From JAMORN01 sp027063545 [NCBI: bacterium] (lineage in GTDB: Bacteria > JAMORN01), in the NCBI GenBank assembly GCA_027063545.1, contig JAMORN010000114.1:1-5254 (forward strand): 5,254 nucleotides of DNA, written 5' to 3'. Numbering within the stretch: the first letter of the stretch is position 1; every line of letters begins with the position of its first letter. A program made the position numbers and the translations under genes. The notes beneath the pieces were generated by a model. The model was given only the letters and a program-made list of their open reading frames with translations. It ran no database searches and was not told the DNA's origin. This document shows positions 1 to 5,254 of the stretch, in pieces.

Positions 1-139
1 AAGCAGGCCCTCCATAGTTTATAATAAAATCATTAGCCTTTTTTTTAGAGTTTTGTTCTGGAAAACTATCTATATAATAAATCCAGTCAATAAAAACACC
101 ACCAAAATTTATAATCTTAAAATCACTTTTTTCTTTCAT
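1..139 (-). CDS. PfkB/ribokinase-family carbohydrate kinase, N-terminal fragment (runs off the left edge)
   Basis: Translating the minus strand from the ATG at 139-137 gives 46 residues that stay open to the window edge. They begin MKEKSDFKIINFGGVFIDW and continue through IDSFPEQNS to NYGGPA. This is the usual N-terminal layout of PfkB/ribokinase kinases: a hydrophobic first strand ending in G-G/N-x-x-x-D, then a D-x-F/L-P element, then a glycine-pair motif (here NYGGPA) that contacts the sugar substrate. Such enzymes phosphorylate sugars or nucleosides with ATP in the cytoplasm. The substrate cannot be told from this fragment, and the C-terminal catalytic GxGD motif is outside the window. 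An AAAGGA Shine-Dalgarno 4 nt before the ATG supports the start. The gene overlaps the end of the upstream 5-formyl-THF cyclo-ligase gene by 17 nt, so the two are probably co-transcribed and translationally coupled. The family call is fairly secure, the specific function is unknown. Confidence 0.72.
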   Translation of the reverse strand, partial: MKEKSDFKIINFGGVFIDWIYYIDSFPEQNSKKKANDFIINYGGPA

Positions 140-710
140 ATATTCCTTTTTCTGTTATTAAAATATCAAGTTGAAGGTCAAACTCATCTTCTTTAAAATC
201 TAAATTTATAAAATTCTCCATAATAGGAGAAATTTTTATTGTATTATATTTTTTTATCTTAGAATAAAACCTATCATAATAACCACCACCCATTCCAAGC
301 CTAAAAAAATCTTTATTTATCCCAACAGAAGGGACCACCAAAACCTCAGGAATAGTTAAAGGAATGTTAGCCTTTTTTAAATTTTTTGATATATCAGGCT
401 CTAAAATATTAAATTTTCCTACTTTTAAATTATCAAAGCTAAAAATTCTATAAAAATCCATATTTTTTTTATCAATAACCTTTGGTAGATAAACTTCTTT
501 GTCTTCTTTTAAAAGAAATAAAATAAAATCTCTAATATCAACCTCACTACCTACAGGATAATATAAAAAGAATATGGAAAAATCTTTTAATTTTTGATTG
601 TAAAGATTAACTAGATTTCTATTTATAATAGATGAAATTTCTTTTAATTTTTCTTTTGGAATATCTTTTCTTAACCTTAAAATCTCTTTTCTTAAATATT
701 TCTTTGTCAT
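123..710 (-). CDS. 5-formyltetrahydrofolate cyclo-ligase (5,10-methenyl-THF synthetase)
   Basis: This cytoplasmic enzyme converts 5-formyl-THF plus ATP to 5,10-methenyl-THF, returning an inert folate to the one-carbon pool. At 195 aa it has the usual family length. Visible hallmarks are a basic N-terminal helix rich in Lys/Arg (residues 3-16), the substrate-pocket segment YYPVGSEVD (50-58, with the conserved Glu at 56), the VVPSVG strand (125-130), the glycine-rich nucleotide/phosphate loop RLGMGGGYYDR (137-147), and the terminal FDLQLDILITEKGIY element (177-191). The segment before the loop reads GINKDFF rather than the commoner FDxxGxR form, a mild divergence. The ATG at 710 has no Shine-Dalgarno, and a TATATT box sits 6 nt upstream of it, so the mRNA may be leaderless. 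It heads a minus-strand unit with the PfkB kinase. The family is secure. I give no symbol because the names in use (ygfA, fau, mthfs) vary between lineages. Confidence 0.95.
   Translation of the reverse strand: MTKKYLRKEILRLRKDIPKEKLKEISSIINRNLVNLYNQKLKDFSIFFLYYPVGSEVDIRDFILFLLKEDKEVYLPKVIDKKNMDFYRIFSFDNLKVGKFNILEPDISKNLKKANIPLTIPEVLVVPSVGINKDFFRLGMGGGYYDRFYSKIKKYNTIKISPIMENFINLDFKEDEFDLQLDILITEKGIYERKK
144..149 (-). promoter_or_regulatory. Shine-Dalgarno for the PfkB-family kinase
   Basis: On the minus strand AAAGGA is followed by ATAT and then the ATG. The site lies inside the last codons of the cyclo-ligase gene. It supports the ATG at 139 as the true start and suggests translational coupling across the 17-nt overlap. 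Confidence 0.6.
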
Positions 711-741
711 ATTTAGAATATAATTAATTATATTTGATTTT
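711..741. promoter_or_regulatory. 31-bp divergent promoter region with palindromic twin -10 boxes
   Basis: The start codons of the cyclo-ligase (710, minus) and glycosyltransferase (742, plus) are only 31 bp apart. The gap holds a perfect 18-bp palindrome, AATATAATTAATTATATT, at 717-734. It reads TATAAT on the plus strand at 719-724 and, by symmetry, TATAAT on the minus strand at 732-727. It also gives a TATATT 7 nt before the plus-strand ATG (729-734) and another 6 nt before the minus-strand ATG (722-717). No Shine-Dalgarno precedes either ATG. The only -35-like element I see is TTGTCA at 704-709, 19 bp before the plus-strand TATATT, which is longer than ideal spacing. Very high AT content makes chance TATA boxes common, so the promoter call is inference. 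The palindrome itself is plain in the sequence. Confidence 0.5.
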
Positions 742-1893
742 ATGAAACAAAAAAGGATTTTATATTTTGGAATTTATCAAAAAGATTACCCAAGAAATTA
801 TTTAATAATAGATGCACTAAGAGAAAATTTTTTTGTTGATGAATTAAACTATGATTTTTTTAAACAAACAAAAAATATAGTAGGAGCATCAAAAAAAGAG
901 AAAATAAAATTTCTATTTAAAGGCTTCTTTTTACTCTTTTTATATATTCTTTTAACTTTAAAGTTAATTCTTGTCCAAAGGCGTTACGATATAATATTTA
1001 CAGGCTATATTGGGAGTTTAGATAATTTTGTTTTATCCCTTTTAAAAAGACTTAAAATAATAAGAAAAAAGGTTGTTGCAAATCCTTTGGTTTCTTTGTA
1101 TGATACAATTGTTGAGGATAGAGGAATTATTAAATGTAGGTTTTTTTCTAATTTAATAATATTTTTTGAAGAGTTTAGTTTTAAGGGGGTAGATTTAATT
1201 ATAATAGATACTTATGAGAATAAAAGATACTTTATAGAGAAATTTAATTTAGATGAAAATAAGGTTAAAGTAGTATGGGTTGGTGCTGATGAAAGATTTT
1301 TTTATAAAAAAGAGAGAGAAGATGAAAATAAAAATAAAGATAAAGTAAAAGTTTTATTCTTTGGAAAATATATTCCCCTTCATGGAATAGAGAATATAAT
1401 AAAGACAATAGAACTTTTAGAGGAAAAAAAAGAGAGTTTTAAGTTTATTTTTATAGGTAGGGGACAATTATTTGAGTATTTTCAAAAGGAATTTAAAAAA
1501 TTAAAAGAAAAAGATTTTGATTTAGAAATAATAGAGTGGGTTGATTATGAAAAACTTAACAATTATATAAACAGTAGTGATATAGTTTTGGGTATTTTTG
1601 GGGTAACTCCCAAAGCAAAAAGGGTTATACCTAATAAAGTTTTTCAAGCAGTAGCAGTAGGTAAGGTTGTATTTACAGCAAAAACAAAAGCAATTTTAGA
1701 GTTTTTTAAAGAAGATGAGATTGTTTTGATAGATGAACCTTTCCCTGAGAATCTAAAAAAGCATTTTTTAGGCTATTTAGAAAATAAGGATTTTTATAAA
1801 AAGATAGGTGAGAAGGGATATTTAAAATTTAAAAAACTTGCTTCAAAAGAAGCGCTTTCTCAAATGTTAAAACAAATTTTATTGGAGTTGTAA
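742..1893 (+). CDS. Family-4-like GT-B glycosyltransferase
   Basis: This is a predicted cytosolic or membrane-associated enzyme that transfers a sugar from an activated nucleotide donor, probably to a surface glycan or lipid. At 383 aa it shows the two-domain GT-B layout. The N-terminal Rossmann half (1-185) starts KRILYFGIY and has a strongly hydrophobic stretch at about 57-78, either a membrane-anchoring helix or a monotopic contact. A charged Glu/Lys/Asn/Asp linker spans about 189-203. The C-terminal half opens with VLFFGKYIPLHGIENII (204-220), followed by FIFIGRGQL (235-243), WVDYEKLNNYINSSDIVLGIF (266-286) and IPNKVFQAVAVGKVV (296-310). These match GT4/glycos_transf_1 strand and donor-site landmarks. 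The usual E-x7-E pair is absent: the aligned positions are Arg294 and Gln302, as in GT4-like proteins with a PNKxxQ/E motif. Donor and acceptor cannot be inferred. The ATG has no Shine-Dalgarno. LigA follows after 78 bp on the same strand. Confidence 0.85.
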   Translation: MKQKRILYFGIYQKDYPRNYLIIDALRENFFVDELNYDFFKQTKNIVGASKKEKIKFLFKGFFLLFLYILLTLKLILVQRRYDIIFTGYIGSLDNFVLSLLKRLKIIRKKVVANPLVSLYDTIVEDRGIIKCRFFSNLIIFFEEFSFKGVDLIIIDTYENKRYFIEKFNLDENKVKVVWVGADERFFYKKEREDENKNKDKVKVLFFGKYIPLHGIENIIKTIELLEEKKESFKFIFIGRGQLFEYFQKEFKKLKEKDFDLEIIEWVDYEKLNNYINSSDIVLGIFGVTPKAKRVIPNKVFQAVAVGKVVFTAKTKAILEFFKEDEIVLIDEPFPENLKKHFLGYLENKDFYKKIGEKGYLKFKKLASKEALSQMLKQILLEL

Positions 1894-4898
<3,005 letters not shown>

Positions 4899-4900
4899 TT

Positions 4901-5254
4901 ATGGTATTTGAAGAGAACTTAATTCAAAACATCAATGTAGAGGTGCCTATAAACAGAATTTTTGCAAGGATGGGATATAATAGAAAACTAACCACACTAC
5001 CAAAAGAAAAAGAGGGGGAGATTTTAAGAGTAATAGATGAGGCTGTTTTATATTGCGATAATAAGGGACTTTATAAAATATTTGATTTTGAGTTTTGGGA
5101 TAAAGGGATAGTTGTAGAGGGAGAGAAGATTGAGAGTTTAAATATTAAAAAACTTTTAGAAAATTCCCATAAGGTTGTTTTTATGGCTACCACAATAGGG
5201 AAGGATTTGGTTGCAGAAAGGGATAGGTTATTTAAGGAAGGTGATTCTTTTAGA
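4901..5254 (+). CDS. Methionine synthase reactivation-domain-like protein, N-terminal part (runs off the right edge)
   Basis: The frame is open for 118 codons to the window end. It begins MVFEENLIQNINVEVPINRI, then FARMGYNRKLTTLPKE. Later come GIVVEGEKIESLNIKKLLENSHKV-type sequence (about 69-91) and VVFMATTIGKDLVAERDRLFKEGD (about 92-115). The order matches stand-alone homologues of the AdoMet-binding activation domain of cobalamin-dependent methionine synthase: an early V-x-R-x-LGY-like segment, an mid-domain G-x-x-I-x-S-x-x-I/L-x-x-L-x-x-C/S, then an A-T-T/L-G strand. Known members include a structurally solved Thermotoga protein. They reductively methylate cob(II)alamin on a partner MetH lacking its own activation domain. 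The AdoMet-contacting C-terminal half lies outside the window, so the call rests on pattern only. The start is fixed by GGAGG 9 nt upstream. It follows the outer-membrane protein gene by 2 nt. Confidence 0.62.
   Translation, partial: MVFEENLIQNINVEVPINRIFARMGYNRKLTTLPKEKEGEILRVIDEAVLYCDNKGLYKIFDFEFWDKGIVVEGEKIESLNIKKLLENSHKVVFMATTIGKDLVAERDRLFKEGDSFR

Noticed and set aside
1310-1352. A/G-rich stretch in the glycosyltransferase resembling a simple-sequence repeat or phase-variable tract
   Set aside because: The units are irregular (gaa, aat, aaa, gat) and encode a charged interdomain linker. There is no exact repeat that would slip in a regular way.

Overview
The window is very AT-rich (roughly a quarter G+C by eye) and densely packed with bacterial genes. 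It carries NAD+-dependent DNA ligase (LigA), so the organism is bacterial. A predicted outer-membrane beta-barrel protein with a signal peptide and a C-terminal Phe suggests a diderm. The strong A/T and Lys/Ile/Asn/Phe bias fits several low-GC anaerobic diderm lineages (some spirochaetes or deep-branching candidate phyla), but the sequence does not settle the taxon. There is no sign of phage, transposon, CRISPR array, tRNA or rRNA. This looks like ordinary chromosomal housekeeping DNA with some unusual details.

Layout. Two transcription units diverge from a 31-bp gap at 711-741. To the left, on the minus strand, is 5-formyltetrahydrofolate cyclo-ligase (710-123). It overlaps by 17 nt the start of a PfkB/ribokinase-type sugar kinase that runs off the left edge (139-1). 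To the right, on the plus strand, are a family-4-like GT-B glycosyltransferase (742-1893), a 78-bp spacer, LigA (1972-4119), an outer-membrane-type protein whose real start overlaps the ligA stop (about 4107-4898), and the first 118 codons of a protein resembling the cobalamin-dependent methionine synthase reactivation domain (4901 to the right edge). The last three look co-transcribed and translationally coupled. No convincing rho-independent terminator is visible.

How the genes relate. 5-FCL and the MetH-reactivation-like protein both belong to folate/B12 one-carbon metabolism but lie on different transcripts. LigA seals nicks in replication and repair. The glycosyltransferase probably acts in surface polysaccharide or glycolipid synthesis. 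No single pathway unites the set.

Most interesting points. (1) LigA has a Lys/Asn-rich C-terminal tail ending exactly in QLSLF, a perfect sliding-clamp-binding pentapeptide. (2) The next gene has no ATG, GTG or TTG start that would include its obvious signal peptide. An AGGAG lies 7 nt before an in-frame ATC and 13 nt before an ATT, which implies a non-canonical start embedded in the codons for the clamp motif. (3) First genes of units have no Shine-Dalgarno but have TATA-type boxes 6-9 nt from their ATG, suggesting leaderless mRNAs, whereas internal genes have clear Shine-Dalgarno sites. (4) The divergent start region is a perfect 18-bp palindrome carrying mirrored TATAAT boxes.
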